Assembly (NCBI RefSeq): GCF_004912165.1
Contig: NZ_STGV01000004.1
Location: 434,001 to 498,000 of the forward strand
Direction: 5' to 3'
Length of the DNA: 64,000 nt
DNA from: Peteryoungia ipomoeae
Lineage (GTDB): Bacteria > Pseudomonadota > Alphaproteobacteria > Rhizobiales > Rhizobiaceae
How positions within the stretch are numbered: the first letter of the stretch is position 1; every line of letters starts with the position of its first letter. The translations under genes were made by a program, and so were the position numbers. Under the pieces are notes generated by a model, which was not told where the DNA came from, did no database searches, and worked only from the letters and a program-made list of their open reading frames with translations. Of the stretch, positions 35,911-46,175 are shown one piece after another.

Positions 35911-35995
35911 GCCCCATTGGCGGAACTGGTAGACGCGCTCGACTCAAAATCGAGTTCCGAAAGGAGTGCTGGTTCGATTCCGGCATGGGGCACCA
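35911..35995 (+). tRNA. tRNA-Leu (anticodon CAA)
   Basis: An 85-base class II tRNA with a long variable arm. Acceptor arms are GCCCCAT (35911-35917) and ATGGGGC (35985-35991), followed by discriminator A and an encoded CCA. The anticodon stem CTCGA/TCGAG holds loop CTCAAAA, giving anticodon CAA, which reads UUG. The T arm contains GGTTCGATTCC. No partial copy of its 3' end is seen elsewhere in the window, so it is not acting as an occupied attachment site here. Confidence 0.96.
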
Positions 35996-36020
35996 CCATT
36001 TCTTGTAGAAGGCACTCGCG

Positions 36021-36461
36021 ATGAGCAAGACAGGCAAGATCCGCATTTCCCAGCCGGTCAAGCAGGTCACCGTCGATGCGTCGATCCTGCCGAAGAGCGG
36101 TGTTGGTGCAAGCGTGGCTGCGGCGGGAGAGGCCAAGGTCAATATCGTCGCGCCCGTCGGCCAGAAGGTCGCGGCGGTTCGCCAGAAGATCCGCCAGCAG
36201 TCGGTCAAGGCTGCCGTAGACAAGATCGAGGCGGCTGTCGAAGCGGGCACGGTTTCCGCCGCCGATGCCAAGTCGCTGGTTCTGACGCTTGCCATGCGTC
36301 GTGTCGGGTCAAAGGAGGCCGCCGAAGCTTGGTATCGCGGCCAGCGCGTGGAGGCTTTCAACGGGCGCACACCCGCCCAGATGGTGCGGGCCGGTGAACT
36401 CAAGACCCTGCTTGCCTTCATGAAGGCAGAGGCTTCCCAGGCGCAGGCGACAAAAGCCTGA
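36021..36461 (+). CDS. Hypothetical protein with DUF2384-like C-terminus
   Basis: A 146-residue soluble protein. The N-terminal 50 residues are basic and low-complexity. A middle helix-rich region follows (VRQKIRQQSVKAAVDKIEAAVEAG). The last 45 residues, with AEAWYRGQRVEAFNGRTPAQMV and ELKTLLAFM, resemble the MbcA/ParS toxin-binding domain (DUF2384) found at the end of Xre-type antitoxins: W, then GRTP, then a terminal helix. No RES-type toxin gene is adjacent. It starts 25 bases after the tRNA-Leu and may be read through from it. The ribosome site is AGAAGG. Confidence 0.5.
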   Translation: MSKTGKIRISQPVKQVTVDASILPKSGVGASVAAAGEAKVNIVAPVGQKVAAVRQKIRQQSVKAAVDKIEAAVEAGTVSAADAKSLVLTLAMRRVGSKEAAEAWYRGQRVEAFNGRTPAQMVRAGELKTLLAFMKAEASQAQATKA

Positions 36462-36581
36462 CACGGTGTGGTGGCGAGACCAGATCGCCGCTGCTTGTTT
36501 CCAGACAGATTGAAGACGAGTGGCCATCCGGCGTGCACGGCGCGGGATTGACCGTCGTGCCTCATTGCCCGCCCGGGGGCG

Positions 36582-36632
36582 GTTGCTCGCCATGCCCGGT
36601 TGCCTGCCATGCCTGATCGCCTGCCATGCCTG
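36582..36632 (+). repeat. Three tandem 17-base repeats
   Basis: Three adjacent 17-base units (36582-36598, 36599-36615, 36616-36632) share the core GCCATGCC. Units one and two differ at three bases, units two and three at two. They end 63 bases before the acyl-CoA synthetase start, in its likely promoter region. Confidence 0.8.
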
Positions 36633-36695
36633 GTTTATTGTGCATCTGCGAAATGGGTGCTAGCACTTCGCGCATGACGCTCCGGAACCACTGCC

Positions 36696-38330
36696 ATGCT
36701 GCTCTCGCCTCGCGATAGCCTCGACGCGCTCAACCGCGATTTTCACTGGGCGATCCCCGCGGATTTCAACATTGGCCGGGCGGTGGCCGATGATTGGGCA
36801 GCGCGAGCGCCGGATCGCGTCTGCCTTCAGCATTTTTCGGCCAGGGGTGAGCATCGCGCCATGACCTATGCCGAGCTTGCCGCGCAATCCTCGGCGCTTG
36901 CCCACGGGGTGAAGGCGCTTGGGATCGTTCCCGGCGATCGGGTGGCGCTGCTTTTGCCGCAGTGTTTCGAGACGGTGATCGCCCATGTCGCGCTGTATAA
37001 GCTCGGCGCCATCGCGCTGCCGCTGGCGCTCCTCTTCGGCGAGGAAGCGCTGGAATACCGGCTCAAGGATGCCGGCGCCCGGCTGGTGGTGACCAACGGT
37101 TTCGGCCTGGCGCGGCTCTCGCTGATCCGCGACCGCCTGCCGTCACTTGAGCACGTGGTGTCCACAGACGGGGCGGGCAAGCGGGTTCTCGCCTTTGCCG
37201 ATCTGCTCGAAGGACAGGACAGCCATTTCGACATTCATCCGTCCGGCCCCGATACGCCGGCGCTGATGATCTACACCTCCGGCACAACGGGCGCGCCGAA
37301 GGGGGCGCTGCACGGGCACCGGGTTCTCGCCGGCCATATTCCGGGCTTCCAGCTGGCGCACGGCTTTCTGCCGCAGGCGGGCGACAAGGTCTGGACACCG
37401 GCGGACTGGGCCTGGGCGGGCGGACTGTTGAACGCGCTTCTGCCGGCGCTGATGCTCGGCGTGCCAGTGGTCTCGTCGCCGGCGCAGAAGTTCGATCCCC
37501 ACATGGCCTTCCGCATCATGGCGGCGATGGAGGTCAGGAACGCGTTCATTCCGCCGACGGCGCTTCGCCTGCTGAAAGCGGTCGAAAATCCGCGAGAGGA
37601 CTATGCGCTTGTCCTGAGGTCGATCGGTTCGGCGGGTGAATCGCTCGGGCGGGAAACCTATGAATGGGTGAAGGACAAACTCGGGCTCACCCCCAATGAG
37701 TTCTACGGCCAGACCGAGTGCAATTTCGTCCTCTCCTCTGCTGCGCATCTGGGTGTGACGAAACCCGGCTTCATCGGCAGGGCCGTGCCGGGGCATGAGG
37801 TGGCGATCATCGATGATGCCGGGCAGGTTCTGCCGGCAGGTGAGACGGGGCAGATCGCCATCCGCCAGCCCGATCCGGTGATGTTTCTCGGCTATTGGAA
37901 CAATGCCGAGGCGACCGAGAAAAAATTCATCGGTGACTGGATGACGACGGGCGATCTCGGCATGATGGATGCCGAGGGCTATGTGCAGTTCTTCGGCCGC
38001 GATGACGATGTGATCACCTCGTCCGGCTATCGCATTGGGCCGGCGGAAATCGAGGATTGTCTCACCGGCCATCCGGCGGTGCGGCTGGCGGCTGTCATCG
38101 GCAAGCCGGATCCGCTGCGCACCGAAATCGTCAAGGCGTTCATCGTGCTGCAGGCAGGGTTTGCGCCGGGTGAGGCGCTGGCGGCCGAGATCCGCGACTG
38201 GGTGAAGCATCGGCTATCGATGCACGAATATCCCCGCGAGGTGGCCTTTGTCGACGAGTTGCCGCTGACCACCAGCGGCAAGGTGATCCGTCGCCTGCTG
38301 CGCGATGAGGAAATCGCCAGGGCTGGCTGA
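36696..38330 (+). CDS. Acyl-CoA synthetase (AMP-forming)
   Basis: A 544-residue member of the ANL adenylating family. Motifs are LMIYTSGTTGAPKGALHGHR (phosphate loop), FIPPTALRLL, the adenine-binding YGQTECNF, MTTGDLGMMD, the hinge region FFGRDDDVITSSGYRIGP, and the C-terminal catalytic Lys in LTTSGKVIRRLL. It is closest in style to acetyl- or medium-chain acyl-CoA synthetases; the substrate cannot be told from sequence alone. It has its own upstream region with tandem repeats and ends convergently with the GNAT gene, the two stops adjoining. Confidence 0.85.
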   Translation: MLLSPRDSLDALNRDFHWAIPADFNIGRAVADDWAARAPDRVCLQHFSARGEHRAMTYAELAAQSSALAHGVKALGIVPGDRVALLLPQCFETVIAHVALYKLGAIALPLALLFGEEALEYRLKDAGARLVVTNGFGLARLSLIRDRLPSLEHVVSTDGAGKRVLAFADLLEGQDSHFDIHPSGPDTPALMIYTSGTTGAPKGALHGHRVLAGHIPGFQLAHGFLPQAGDKVWTPADWAWAGGLLNALLPALMLGVPVVSSPAQKFDPHMAFRIMAAMEVRNAFIPPTALRLLKAVENPREDYALVLRSIGSAGESLGRETYEWVKDKLGLTPNEFYGQTECNFVLSSAAHLGVTKPGFIGRAVPGHEVAIIDDAGQVLPAGETGQIAIRQPDPVMFLGYWNNAEATEKKFIGDWMTTGDLGMMDAEGYVQFFGRDDDVITSSGYRIGPAEIEDCLTGHPAVRLAAVIGKPDPLRTEIVKAFIVLQAGFAPGEALAAEIRDWVKHRLSMHEYPREVAFVDELPLTTSGKVIRRLLRDEEIARAG

Positions 38331-39602
38331 TCAACCACCGAAACGTCGGTTGAGCACCTTGTCGCGCAGGATGCGGGCGATGTTGCGGGTGTTGCGATAC
38401 ATGTGCAGCTGCGCACCCACCTGGCGCACGTCGCGGTCGGCATTGGCGCGCAGGCCGATGACAAGCGTGCCCATCGGTTCGCGTTCGGCCCAGAAGCGGC
38501 TCATGATCGGATGGTCGGGTGCGCCGCAGCTGTCGGTGCGCTGGATGTTCGGGTCGTCCAGGTGCCATTCGGTGAGGTTGGCGACGAGCAGCTTGCCGGG
38601 CGAGAAGCGGGCGAAGCTCTCGTCGAACGCGGTCTTCCAGGTATAGGCCTCGCCGGCCATGATGAAGACGACGAGGGAGGCGATGGCCTTGCCATCCAGA
38701 TCGAGCGTATGGATGCGCACCGCGTCTGTTTCGGCGAGATTGGTGATGGCTTCCCGGGCAAAGGCGGCGCGCAGCCGGTCGTTGACCATGGCGGAGCGCT
38801 TGCGTCCCTTCCAGCCGCTCGCCTCAAGCGCCAGGAACTCCTCCATGCGATGGCGGATTTCCTCGGGCTGGCGGGCGACGTTGTAGGTCAGTTCGCCGAT
38901 TTCACCCAGCAGGCGGGTCTGGCGGCGCATTTCCCGCAGATGTTCTTTCGCGACTGTGCCCGAAAGATAGACCAGCGCATCTTCGTCGCTTTCCAGAACG
39001 GGGCGCTCGTAGGTGGTGGTGAGCGTCAGCGGCAGATCTCTCGAAATCGCAACGGCACGGGCAAGCTGGGCAAAGCGACCCTCGAGGCGCAGATCCGGCA
39101 AGACGAGCACGCCTGGCAGGCGCGCTTCCGGGCGGGCCAGAGCTTCCAGCAGATTGTCGATGGTTTCGGCAGCACCCTCTGCATCAACCAGGGGGGTGCC
39201 GAGTGGGCCGAAAGGGTTCGACCAGACGCGGATGATCGACGGGCCGACGGAGAAGCCGGGCTTTTCCACCGAATAGGGGAAGAGCAAACGCAGGCGTGAG
39301 CGATTGCGGTCCTCGTCGCGGATGACGGCGAAATGCACCTGGCGTTCCTCAAGCCGCGGCATGGCGGGTGCGAGAAAGCGGGGCGCAAAGAAGATATTGG
39401 CTTCCATCACCCGGTAGGTGAGGTAGTCGAGTTCGTCTTGCAGCTCATAGCCCATCTGGCTTGGATAGAGGCTGAGCTGACGGCCGGGTCGACCAATGGG
39501 AATATCCGCTTCTGCGCCGGCGCGGGTCTGCCTGCCCGCAAGGCTGCCGATCAGGCGATTGGCGCCGCTGTTCATGCTCTCGTCGTAGAAACCGTCGCTC
39601 AC
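38331..39602 (-). CDS. GNAT/FemAB-like (BioF2-type) acyltransferase
   Basis: A 423-residue cytosolic protein with two GNAT-like halves, as in the CelD/BcsL and FemAB-like families. Visible parts are RLRLLFPYSVEKPGFSVG in the first half and the second-half core HTLDLDGKAIASLVVFIMAGEAYTWKTAFDE. This family modifies cell-surface polysaccharides or peptidoglycan precursors; the exact substrate is unknown. I place the start at GTG 39602, behind AGGGGGG at a good distance; a GTG at 39635 is in frame but less supported. An acyltransferase-3 gene lies upstream, so a surface-polysaccharide link is plausible. Confidence 0.75.
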   Translation of the reverse strand: MSDGFYDESMNSGANRLIGSLAGRQTRAGAEADIPIGRPGRQLSLYPSQMGYELQDELDYLTYRVMEANIFFAPRFLAPAMPRLEERQVHFAVIRDEDRNRSRLRLLFPYSVEKPGFSVGPSIIRVWSNPFGPLGTPLVDAEGAAETIDNLLEALARPEARLPGVLVLPDLRLEGRFAQLARAVAISRDLPLTLTTTYERPVLESDEDALVYLSGTVAKEHLREMRRQTRLLGEIGELTYNVARQPEEIRHRMEEFLALEASGWKGRKRSAMVNDRLRAAFAREAITNLAETDAVRIHTLDLDGKAIASLVVFIMAGEAYTWKTAFDESFARFSPGKLLVANLTEWHLDDPNIQRTDSCGAPDHPIMSRFWAEREPMGTLVIGLRANADRDVRQVGAQLHMYRNTRNIARILRDKVLNRRFGG

Positions 39603-39787
39603 GCGGAAGCCCCCCCTGTTGGCGCAGGGCAGCACTTTTCAGCCGTGCGCGCAGAGCGGGACGGCAGGCCATATGGCCACCTTCTCGCTGCGGGCATTCT
39701 GATGTCGGCGGCTGACGGAACGGTCATCGTGACAAACGCAATACTTTTCACTTGGAATGTTCTTGCATCAGTGATGCCAGAACAGGG

Positions 39788-40972
39788 TTAACGAAGTGTG
39801 CCGTTTGAGCGATCTGCGCTCGCGGCAACGCGATCCCCGGGTTTTCCTGTGGATGGAACGACGCCGTTGAAGAAAAGCAGGCCGAGCGGAAGACGCCGCA
39901 ACACCTGATGGATCGCGTAGGACAAGACAAAGCTCGCGGTGGCAATCAGGGCGAACTCGATCACGGGTGGCCAGGAGACCAGCAGAAAGGCGGTTGCGAA
40001 CGCGAAGATCAGCGGATGGTGGAAGAGGTAGATCGTGAAAGAGGCATCAACGAGCGCGTCGATGCGGGAATTTGCGCGGGTGAAATAGCGTTCGGCGAGC
40101 CCGATCAGCCAGAGGCTCATCAGCACGGCTGCAAGCGCATCGATGACAGAATGGGGTAGCAAGAGCTCTGGCCGACCGCGCAGCATCGATGCGGCAAGGC
40201 TGCTGGCCGACGCCAGAAGCGGCAAGGTCAGGCCACCCTTCCAGACCAGGGATGCTTTTGTGGTAGGGTGCATGAAAAACACGACCCCGAGGGCGAAGTA
40301 GGGAAGGTAGCGCAGATAGGGATCGACGCCGTGGCGCAAGAGATCTGGCAGCGGGCCCGGCATGGCGGCAAGCAGAGGGACTGCCAGGTCGACGACGAGT
40401 GCTGCGAGAACAAGCGTTCCGACAACCAGAATCCAGGGTGAGGCGCTGGCAAGCCTTGCCAGACCATGCTGCCATCGGTGCAGCGGGTGCCAGAATGCGG
40501 CAAGCAGGCTGCTGTAGATCATCAGGGCGGGCAGGAACCACAGATGCATGATCCAGTGGGCGCCGGGATGGGTGATGTCACGGGTGGTGCGCGCCACGAC
40601 GTCGGTCATGCTGGTCACGCCCTTCACGGCATCGGCAAGATCGATGACGGCGACCTGAAGGGGTGCCAGCAGCAGAAGACCGGTCAGGAAAGGAAGGCCA
40701 AGGCGGATCATGCGCCCGCGCAGCCAGACCGCCGGCGGACGTCGCGACAAGAGCATGGCGGCGAAAAAGCCGGCAACGATGAAGAAGGCTGGCATGCGAA
40801 ATGTGACGAGCGCGCCGGCAAGGAGCGTCAGAAACGGGCTGCCGGTGGGAGACTGGATGTCCCAGATTACTCTCACGTCGTAGACCATGGCAGCGTGATA
40901 GGGGATGCCGAGCAGCATCAGGAAGGCCCTGAGGGCGTCCCAGTAATGCTGCCGCCCGACACTGTCTGCCAT
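39788..40972 (-). CDS. Acyltransferase-3 family membrane protein
   Basis: A 394-residue integral membrane acyltransferase with about ten helices. Features include YWDALRAFLMLLGIPYHAAM with the conserved His near the N-terminus, RMPAFFIVAGFFAAMLL, MHLWFLPALMIY in the middle, and TIYLFHHPLIFAFA near the end. Members such as OafA, NodX and OpgC add acetyl or other acyl groups to glycans. ATG 40972 has GAGGA; other in-frame ATGs (40987, 41029) lie within or before the secA terminator. It is downstream of secA. Confidence 0.85.
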   Translation of the reverse strand: MADSVGRQHYWDALRAFLMLLGIPYHAAMVYDVRVIWDIQSPTGSPFLTLLAGALVTFRMPAFFIVAGFFAAMLLSRRPPAVWLRGRMIRLGLPFLTGLLLLAPLQVAVIDLADAVKGVTSMTDVVARTTRDITHPGAHWIMHLWFLPALMIYSSLLAAFWHPLHRWQHGLARLASASPWILVVGTLVLAALVVDLAVPLLAAMPGPLPDLLRHGVDPYLRYLPYFALGVVFFMHPTTKASLVWKGGLTLPLLASASSLAASMLRGRPELLLPHSVIDALAAVLMSLWLIGLAERYFTRANSRIDALVDASFTIYLFHHPLIFAFATAFLLVSWPPVIEFALIATASFVLSYAIHQVLRRLPLGLLFFNGVVPSTGKPGDRVAASADRSNGTLR

Positions 40973-40987
40973 CCCGTCCTCGCACAT

Positions 40988-41018
40988 AAAAAAGGAACCG
41001 GCGCGGAGCTCCGGTTCC
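40988..41018 (-). terminator. Rho-independent terminator of secA
   Basis: On the minus strand GGAACCGG (41018-41011) pairs with CCGGTTCC (41001-40994) and six T follow. It is 63 bases after the secA stop and abuts the acyltransferase gene. This is one of the clearest terminators in the window. Confidence 0.8.
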
Positions 41019-41080
41019 CGTTTCATCATGCTATATCAGCCAAAGATTGAAAAAGCTTCAAGTCCTAAGGCATGCACCGA

Positions 41081-43762
41081 TCACGCTTCGAGCACGCCGT
41101 GGCAGTGCTTGTACTTCTTGCCAGAGCCGCAGGGGCAGGGCTCGTTGCGACCGACCAGTCCCCATGTTGAGGGATCATTCGGGTCGCGGTCTGCGGCGGC
41201 AACCTCGTCTTCGCCCGTTGCAGCATCGATGTGATGAAGCTGCATTGCTGGCAATTCCGGTGCCGGCTGCTGGGCTTCGCGCACCAGCTCGACACGGGCC
41301 ATCTGTGTGGTGACGGTGTCGCGCAGGTTGGCGAGCAGGGCCTGGAAGAGTTCGAAGGCTTCAGCCTTGTATTCCTGCAGCGGATCGCGCTGGGCGTAGC
41401 CGCGGAAGCCGACGACCGAGCGCAGGTGGTCGAGGTTGACGATGTGCTCGCGCCACAGCATGTCGATGGTCTGCAAGAGGACGGAGCGTTCGACATAGGC
41501 CATGAGTTCGGGGCCGAAGCGCTCTGCCTTTTCGGCGAAGGCCTTGTCTGCCGCCTCGACCAGGCGGTTGTAGATATCGTCTTCGGCAATGCCTTCTTCC
41601 TGCACCCAGGCTTCGATCGGCAGATCGAGATTGAGGGTTGCCGCGACCTTCTGCTTCAAGCCTGCCGCGTCCCATTGCTCCGCATAGGCATTGGCCGGAA
41701 TGTGGATGGCAACCATGGTCTCGATGACCTCGTGGCGCATGTCGGTGACCGTGGTCGAGACATCCTCGGCATCCATCAGCTCGATGCGCTGCTCGAAGAT
41801 CACCTTGCGCTGGTCGTTGATGACGTCGTCATACTTCAGGAGGTTCTTCCGGATGTCGAAGTTGCGGGCTTCGACCTTCTTCTGCGCGCGTTCCAGAGCC
41901 TTGTTGATCCACGGGTGAACGATGGCCTCGCCATCCTTCAGGCCGAGCTTCTGCAGCATGCCGTCCATGCGGTCGGAGCCGAAGATGCGCATCAGGTCGT
42001 CCTGCAGCGACAGGTAGAACTTGGAGCGGCCCGGGTCGCCCTGACGGCCGGAACGGCCGCGCAGCTGGTTGTCGATACGGCGGCTTTCGTGGCGTTCGGT
42101 GGCGATGACGTAAAGGCCACCGGCTTCCAGCGCCTTCTGCTTCAGGGTGGCAATGTCCGCCTTGATGGCTTCGACCTTGGCGTCGCGCTCAGGGCCTGGT
42201 TCAACCTCGGCCAGTTCGTGCTCGATGCGCATGTCGAGATTGCCGCCGAGCTGGATGTCGGTGCCGCGGCCAGCCATGTTGGTGGCGATGGTGACGGCGC
42301 CGGGGACGCCGGCCTGCGACACGATATAGGCTTCCTGCTCGTGATAGCGGGCGTTCAGGACCTTGAAGTCCTTGAAGCCGGACTGGCTCAGCATGTTTGC
42401 CAGAAGCTCGGACTTTTCGATGGAGGTCGTGCCGACCAGAACCGGCTGGTTGCGTTCGCTCGCGACCTTGATCTCTTCGATGATCGCCTTGAACTTTTCC
42501 TCGACGGTCCGATAGACCTCGTCGTCCTCGTCGATACGCTGGATCGGCAGGTTGGTCGGCACTTCCACGACTTCCAGGCCGTAGATGTTGCCGAATTCCT
42601 CGGCTTCGGTCGCAGCCGTACCGGTCATGCCGGCCAGCTTCTTGTACATGCGGAAATAGTTCTGGAAGGTGATCGAGGCCAGCGTCTGGTTTTCCGGCTG
42701 GATCGTGACCTTTTCCTTGGCTTCGAGCGCCTGGTGCTGGCCTTCCGAGTAACGGCGGCCCGGCATCATGCGGCCGGTGAATTCGTCGATGATGACGATT
42801 TCGTCGTTGCGGACGATGTAGTCCTTGTCGCGGGTGAAGAGCTTGTGGGCCTTCAGCGCGTTGTTGATGTGGTGGACGATCGCGACGTTTTCGACGTCGT
42901 AGAGGCTCTCGCCCTTCAGGAGGCCCGCCTGGCGAAGCAGGTTCTCGAGCTTCTCGGTGCCGACTTCGGAGAAGTTTGCCGAGCGCTGCTTCTCGTCGAT
43001 TTCATAGTCTTCCTCGGTGAGGAGTGGGATGAAGGCGTCGATCGTGTTGTAGAGATCCGAGCGGTCATCAAGCGGACCGGAAATGATCAGCGGCGTGCGC
43101 GCTTCGTCAACAAGGATCGAGTCCACTTCGTCGACGATCGCGAAGTTGTGCCCGCGCTGCACCATCTGGGCGCGCTCATACTTCATGTTGTCGCGCAGAT
43201 AGTCGAAGCCGAGTTCGTTGTTTGTCGCGTAGGTGATGTCGCAAGCGTAAGCCGCGCGGCGCTCGTCGTCGGACATGCCGTGCACGATGATGCCGGTGGA
43301 CAGGCCGAGGAAGCCGTAGAGCTTGCTCATGGTGGTGGCATCGCGGCGGGCGAGGTAGTCGTTGACGGTGACGACATGCACGCCCTTGCCGGAGAGCGCG
43401 TTGAGATAGACGGCAAGCGTTGCGACCAGCGTCTTGCCTTCACCGGTCTTCATTTCGGCAATCGCATTGTCGTTGAGGATCATGCCGCCGATCAGCTGCA
43501 CGTCAAAAGGTCGCATGCCAAGCGCGCGGCGCGAACCTTCCCGAGCAACCGCAAAGGCCGGCACGAGAATGTCTTCAAGCGTCTTGCCGGAGGCGAGCGC
43601 CTGCTTGAATTCTTCCGTCTTCCCTGCCAGTTCGGCATCAGACAGGGCCTTCATCTGCTCTTCGAGGGCGCCAATCGCTGCGACGTTCGGGTTATAGGAA
43701 CGCACGCGGCGCTCGTTCGACGAGCCGAAAATCTTGCGCGCAAGACCACCGAGACTGACCAT
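41081..43762 (-). CDS. secA: Protein translocase ATPase SecA
   Basis: Motor ATPase that drives preproteins through SecYEG. The 893-residue protein has all parts: [13 protein letters not shown] (Walker A, about residue 100), [14 protein letters not shown], the preprotein-crosslinking domain, [16 protein letters not shown], and the C-terminal zinc-binding [14 protein letters not shown] that contacts SecB. ATG 43762 follows AAAGGA. It is divergent from the parvulin gene, a functional match because parvulins fold secreted proteins. A terminator follows at 40988-41018. Confidence 0.97.
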   Translation of the reverse strand: MVSLGGLARKIFGSSNERRVRSYNPNVAAIGALEEQMKALSDAELAGKTEEFKQALASGKTLEDILVPAFAVAREGSRRALGMRPFDVQLIGGMILNDNAIAEMKTGEGKTLVATLAVYLNALSGKGVHVVTVNDYLARRDATTMSKLYGFLGLSTGIIVHGMSDDERRAAYACDITYATNNELGFDYLRDNMKYERAQMVQRGHNFAIVDEVDSILVDEARTPLIISGPLDDRSDLYNTIDAFIPLLTEEDYEIDEKQRSANFSEVGTEKLENLLRQAGLLKGESLYDVENVAIVHHINNALKAHKLFTRDKDYIVRNDEIVIIDEFTGRMMPGRRYSEGQHQALEAKEKVTIQPENQTLASITFQNYFRMYKKLAGMTGTAATEAEEFGNIYGLEVVEVPTNLPIQRIDEDDEVYRTVEEKFKAIIEEIKVASERNQPVLVGTTSIEKSELLANMLSQSGFKDFKVLNARYHEQEAYIVSQAGVPGAVTIATNMAGRGTDIQLGGNLDMRIEHELAEVEPGPERDAKVEAIKADIATLKQKALEAGGLYVIATERHESRRIDNQLRGRSGRQGDPGRSKFYLSLQDDLMRIFGSDRMDGMLQKLGLKDGEAIVHPWINKALERAQKKVEARNFDIRKNLLKYDDVINDQRKVIFEQRIELMDAEDVSTTVTDMRHEVIETMVAIHIPANAYAEQWDAAGLKQKVAATLNLDLPIEAWVQEEGIAEDDIYNRLVEAADKAFAEKAERFGPELMAYVERSVLLQTIDMLWREHIVNLDHLRSVVGFRGYAQRDPLQEYKAEAFELFQALLANLRDTVTTQMARVELVREAQQPAPELPAMQLHHIDAATGEDEVAAADRDPNDPSTWGLVGRNEPCPCGSGKKYKHCHGVLEA

Positions 43763-44007
43763 GAAATGGTCCTTTCTGACCTTCGTCATATCGTTGACGC
43801 ACCCAGCAGATCACAATGTATTGCGATTGCTCAGCACAAATTCGTCCTGAAACTACTCTGGACGCGAGGTTGCGTGACAGATAAGAGGGGGGTCGAATGA
43901 TGTCAACGGCGCAGGCTGGTGCCAAACCCCCGCAGTTGCCGGGCATCGGACAATTTTTTGCCCGATTCGAGCGGTCTTGAAACGGTTCACCATCCGAAAG
44001 GTATTTC

Positions 44008-44859
44008 ATGCTTCGCCTTAATAAACTTCTCGCTGCAGCCGGTGTATCCCTTCTGACATTGACTGCTCCTGCGTTTGCCGACGACGCCGTGGTGGCCAAG
44101 GTCGGTGACCTTGAAATCACGCAATCCGAGCTGGATCTGGCCATTTCCAACCTCGATCCGCAGCTTCAGCAGCTGCCAGACGAGCAGAAGAAGGTTGCCG
44201 CTCTCTCTGGCGCGATCGATGTCAAGCTTCTCGCAAGCGACGCGACGGCTGCCGGTCTGAAGGACGACGCGGAATACAAGCGCCGCATGGAATTCATCGC
44301 CGATCGCGAGCTGCACAACATTTATTTCAAGAAAAACGTTGTCGATGCTGTGACGGATGACGAGGTCAAGGCGCGCTACGACAAGGAAATCGCAGAGCTT
44401 CCGAAGCAGGAAGAAGTGCGTGCACGCCATATCCTGGTGAAGACCGAGGACGAAGCCAAGGCCATCATTGCCGATCTCGATGCCGGCAAGGATTTCGTCG
44501 AACTGGCCAAGGAAAAGTCGACCGACCCGAACAAGACCGAAGGCGGCGATCTCGGCTACTTCTCCAAGGGCCGCATGGTTCCGGAATTTGAAGAAGCCGT
44601 CTTTGCCATGGAAAAGGGTTCGTATTCGAAGACCCCGGTCAAGACGCAGTTCGGCTTCCATGTCATCAAGATGGAAGACAAGCGCGATGCGCCGCCGCCG
44701 GCCTTTGACGACGTTGCCCAGCAGGTTCGCCAGCTGGTGATGCGCGACAAGTATCTGGCGCTGATCGAAAAGGCGAAGGCTGAGCAGACGGTCGAGATCC
44801 TCGACGAGGCGCTGCGCAAGGGCTACGACGAAGCCAACAAGCAGCAGGCACAGCAGTAA
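44008..44859 (+). CDS. Periplasmic peptidyl-prolyl isomerase, parvulin (PpiC) type
   Basis: A 283-residue secreted foldase. The signal peptide ends at PAFA (about residue 24). An N-terminal SurA-like helical chaperone region follows. The parvulin domain has [36 protein letters not shown] and [20 protein letters not shown], the standard catalytic core. The C-terminal helix is charged and ends in QQAQQ. It lies divergent to secA, and 67 bases upstream of argJ with a hairpin between. It resembles the cell-binding factor 2/PrsA-like group of alphaproteobacteria. Confidence 0.9.
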   Translation: MLRLNKLLAAAGVSLLTLTAPAFADDAVVAKVGDLEITQSELDLAISNLDPQLQQLPDEQKKVAALSGAIDVKLLASDATAAGLKDDAEYKRRMEFIADRELHNIYFKKNVVDAVTDDEVKARYDKEIAELPKQEEVRARHILVKTEDEAKAIIADLDAGKDFVELAKEKSTDPNKTEGGDLGYFSKGRMVPEFEEAVFAMEKGSYSKTPVKTQFGFHVIKMEDKRDAPPPAFDDVAQQVRQLVMRDKYLALIEKAKAEQTVEILDEALRKGYDEANKQQAQQ

Positions 44860-44888
44860 GCTTTTCCGTTTCAGAGACGTTGTTTCAG

Positions 44889-44910
44889 GGCCCGCAGATT
44901 GCGGGCCTTC
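44889..44910 (+). terminator. Hairpin after the parvulin gene
   Basis: GGCCCGCA (44889-44896) pairs with TGCGGGCC (44900-44907) around a 3-base loop, followed by TTCC. It lies between the parvulin and argJ genes. The stem is strong and the U run weak, so partial termination is likely. Confidence 0.5.
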
Positions 44911-44926
44911 CATTACGGGCCACACC

Positions 44927-46168
44927 ATGACCACCAAAGTTTCGCCGCTCGCCCCGAAATCCTATGCAGAGATGCCCGTTCTTCGCGGCGTGCGCATGGC
45001 CACTGCCGAAGCCGGGATCAAATACAAGAACCGCACTGACGTGCTGCTGATGGTTTTCGATCAGCCGGCCTCCGTTGCTGGCGTTTTCACCAAGTCGAAA
45101 TGCCCGTCGGCTCCGGTGGACTTTTGCCGGAAGAACCTGAGCCACGGCAAGGCGCGCGGTGTGGTGGTCAATTCTGGAAATGCCAACGCCTTTACCGGCG
45201 TCAAGGGCAGAGCGGCCACGGATCTGACAGCAAATTCGGCGGCCGCTGCGCTCGGCTGTGGCGAGAACGAGATCTATCTTGCTTCGACCGGCGTCATCGG
45301 CGAACCGCTTGACGCGACCAAGTTTTCTGGCGTTCTCGACGATATGGCCAGCCGGGCAACCGGTGACTTCTGGTTTGAGGCTGCAAAGGCGATCATGACG
45401 ACGGATACCTATCCGAAGGTCGCCACGCGCAGCGCCGACATCGGCGGCGTGCCTGTCACCATCAACGGTATCGCCAAGGGGGCCGGCATGATCGCGCCCG
45501 ATATGGCCACGATGCTGTCCTTCGTCGTCACGGATGCCGCGATTGCGTCTCAGGCTTTGCAGGCAATGCTCTCTGCCGGGGTGGAGCCGAGCTTCAATTC
45601 GATGACGGTCGATAGTGATACATCGACCTCCGACACGCTCATGCTGTTTGCCACGGGTGCCGCTGCGGCCGACGGACAGGCAGAGATTGCCGACGCGAAC
45701 GACCCCGCGCTAGACGGCTTCAAGGTGGCGTTGAACGCGCTTCTGAAGGATCTGGCGATCCAGGTGGCGCGGGACGGCGAGGGTGCCACCAAGATGCTCG
45801 AAATCACCGTGACAGGCGCGGAAAGCGATGCTGCCGCCAAGACGATTGCGCTGTCGATTGCCAATTCGCCGCTGGTCAAGACGGCTGCCGCCGGCGAAGA
45901 CGCCAACTGGGGTCGTATCGTCATGGCGGTGGGCAAGGCCGGAGAGGCCGCCGATCGCGACAGGCTCGCCATCTGGTTCGGCGATGTGCGCGTCGCCGTC
46001 AACGGCGAACGCGATCAGGGCTATTCCGAAGAGGCGGCAAGCGCCGTGATGAAAAAGCAGGATATCCCAGTGCGGGTCGATCTCGGGCTCGGTTCCGGCA
46101 AGGCGACTGTCTGGACCTGCGATCTGACGAAGGAATATGTTGCCATTAATGGCGACTATCGCAGCTGA
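44927..46168 (+). CDS. argJ: Bifunctional glutamate N-acetyltransferase/ornithine acetyltransferase
   Basis: Transfers the acetyl group from N-acetylornithine to glutamate in the cyclic arginine pathway. The 413-residue precursor self-cleaves before T195 in [12 protein letters not shown], making alpha and beta chains; T195 is the nucleophile. Other marks are SGNANAFTG at 83-91, [10 protein letters not shown] at 119-128, and the C-terminal [11 protein letters not shown]. An upstream acetyl donor (ArgA type) may not be needed if it is bifunctional. It pairs in pathway with argH at 18 kb. Confidence 0.95.
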   Translation: MTTKVSPLAPKSYAEMPVLRGVRMATAEAGIKYKNRTDVLLMVFDQPASVAGVFTKSKCPSAPVDFCRKNLSHGKARGVVVNSGNANAFTGVKGRAATDLTANSAAAALGCGENEIYLASTGVIGEPLDATKFSGVLDDMASRATGDFWFEAAKAIMTTDTYPKVATRSADIGGVPVTINGIAKGAGMIAPDMATMLSFVVTDAAIASQALQAMLSAGVEPSFNSMTVDSDTSTSDTLMLFATGAAAADGQAEIADANDPALDGFKVALNALLKDLAIQVARDGEGATKMLEITVTGAESDAAAKTIALSIANSPLVKTAAAGEDANWGRIVMAVGKAGEAADRDRLAIWFGDVRVAVNGERDQGYSEEAASAVMKKQDIPVRVDLGLGSGKATVWTCDLTKEYVAINGDYRS

Positions 46169-46175
46169 TCCCGGA

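Noticed and set aside
35911..35995. Integration site of a genomic island at tRNA-Leu
   Set aside because: There is no integrase, no duplicated 3' tRNA end, and both flanks are core genes.
41231..43900. An 889-codon open frame on the plus strand across secA
   Set aside because: SecA on the minus strand is complete and conserved. The opposite frame is kept open by high-GC codon bias and has no ribosome site or recognisable protein.
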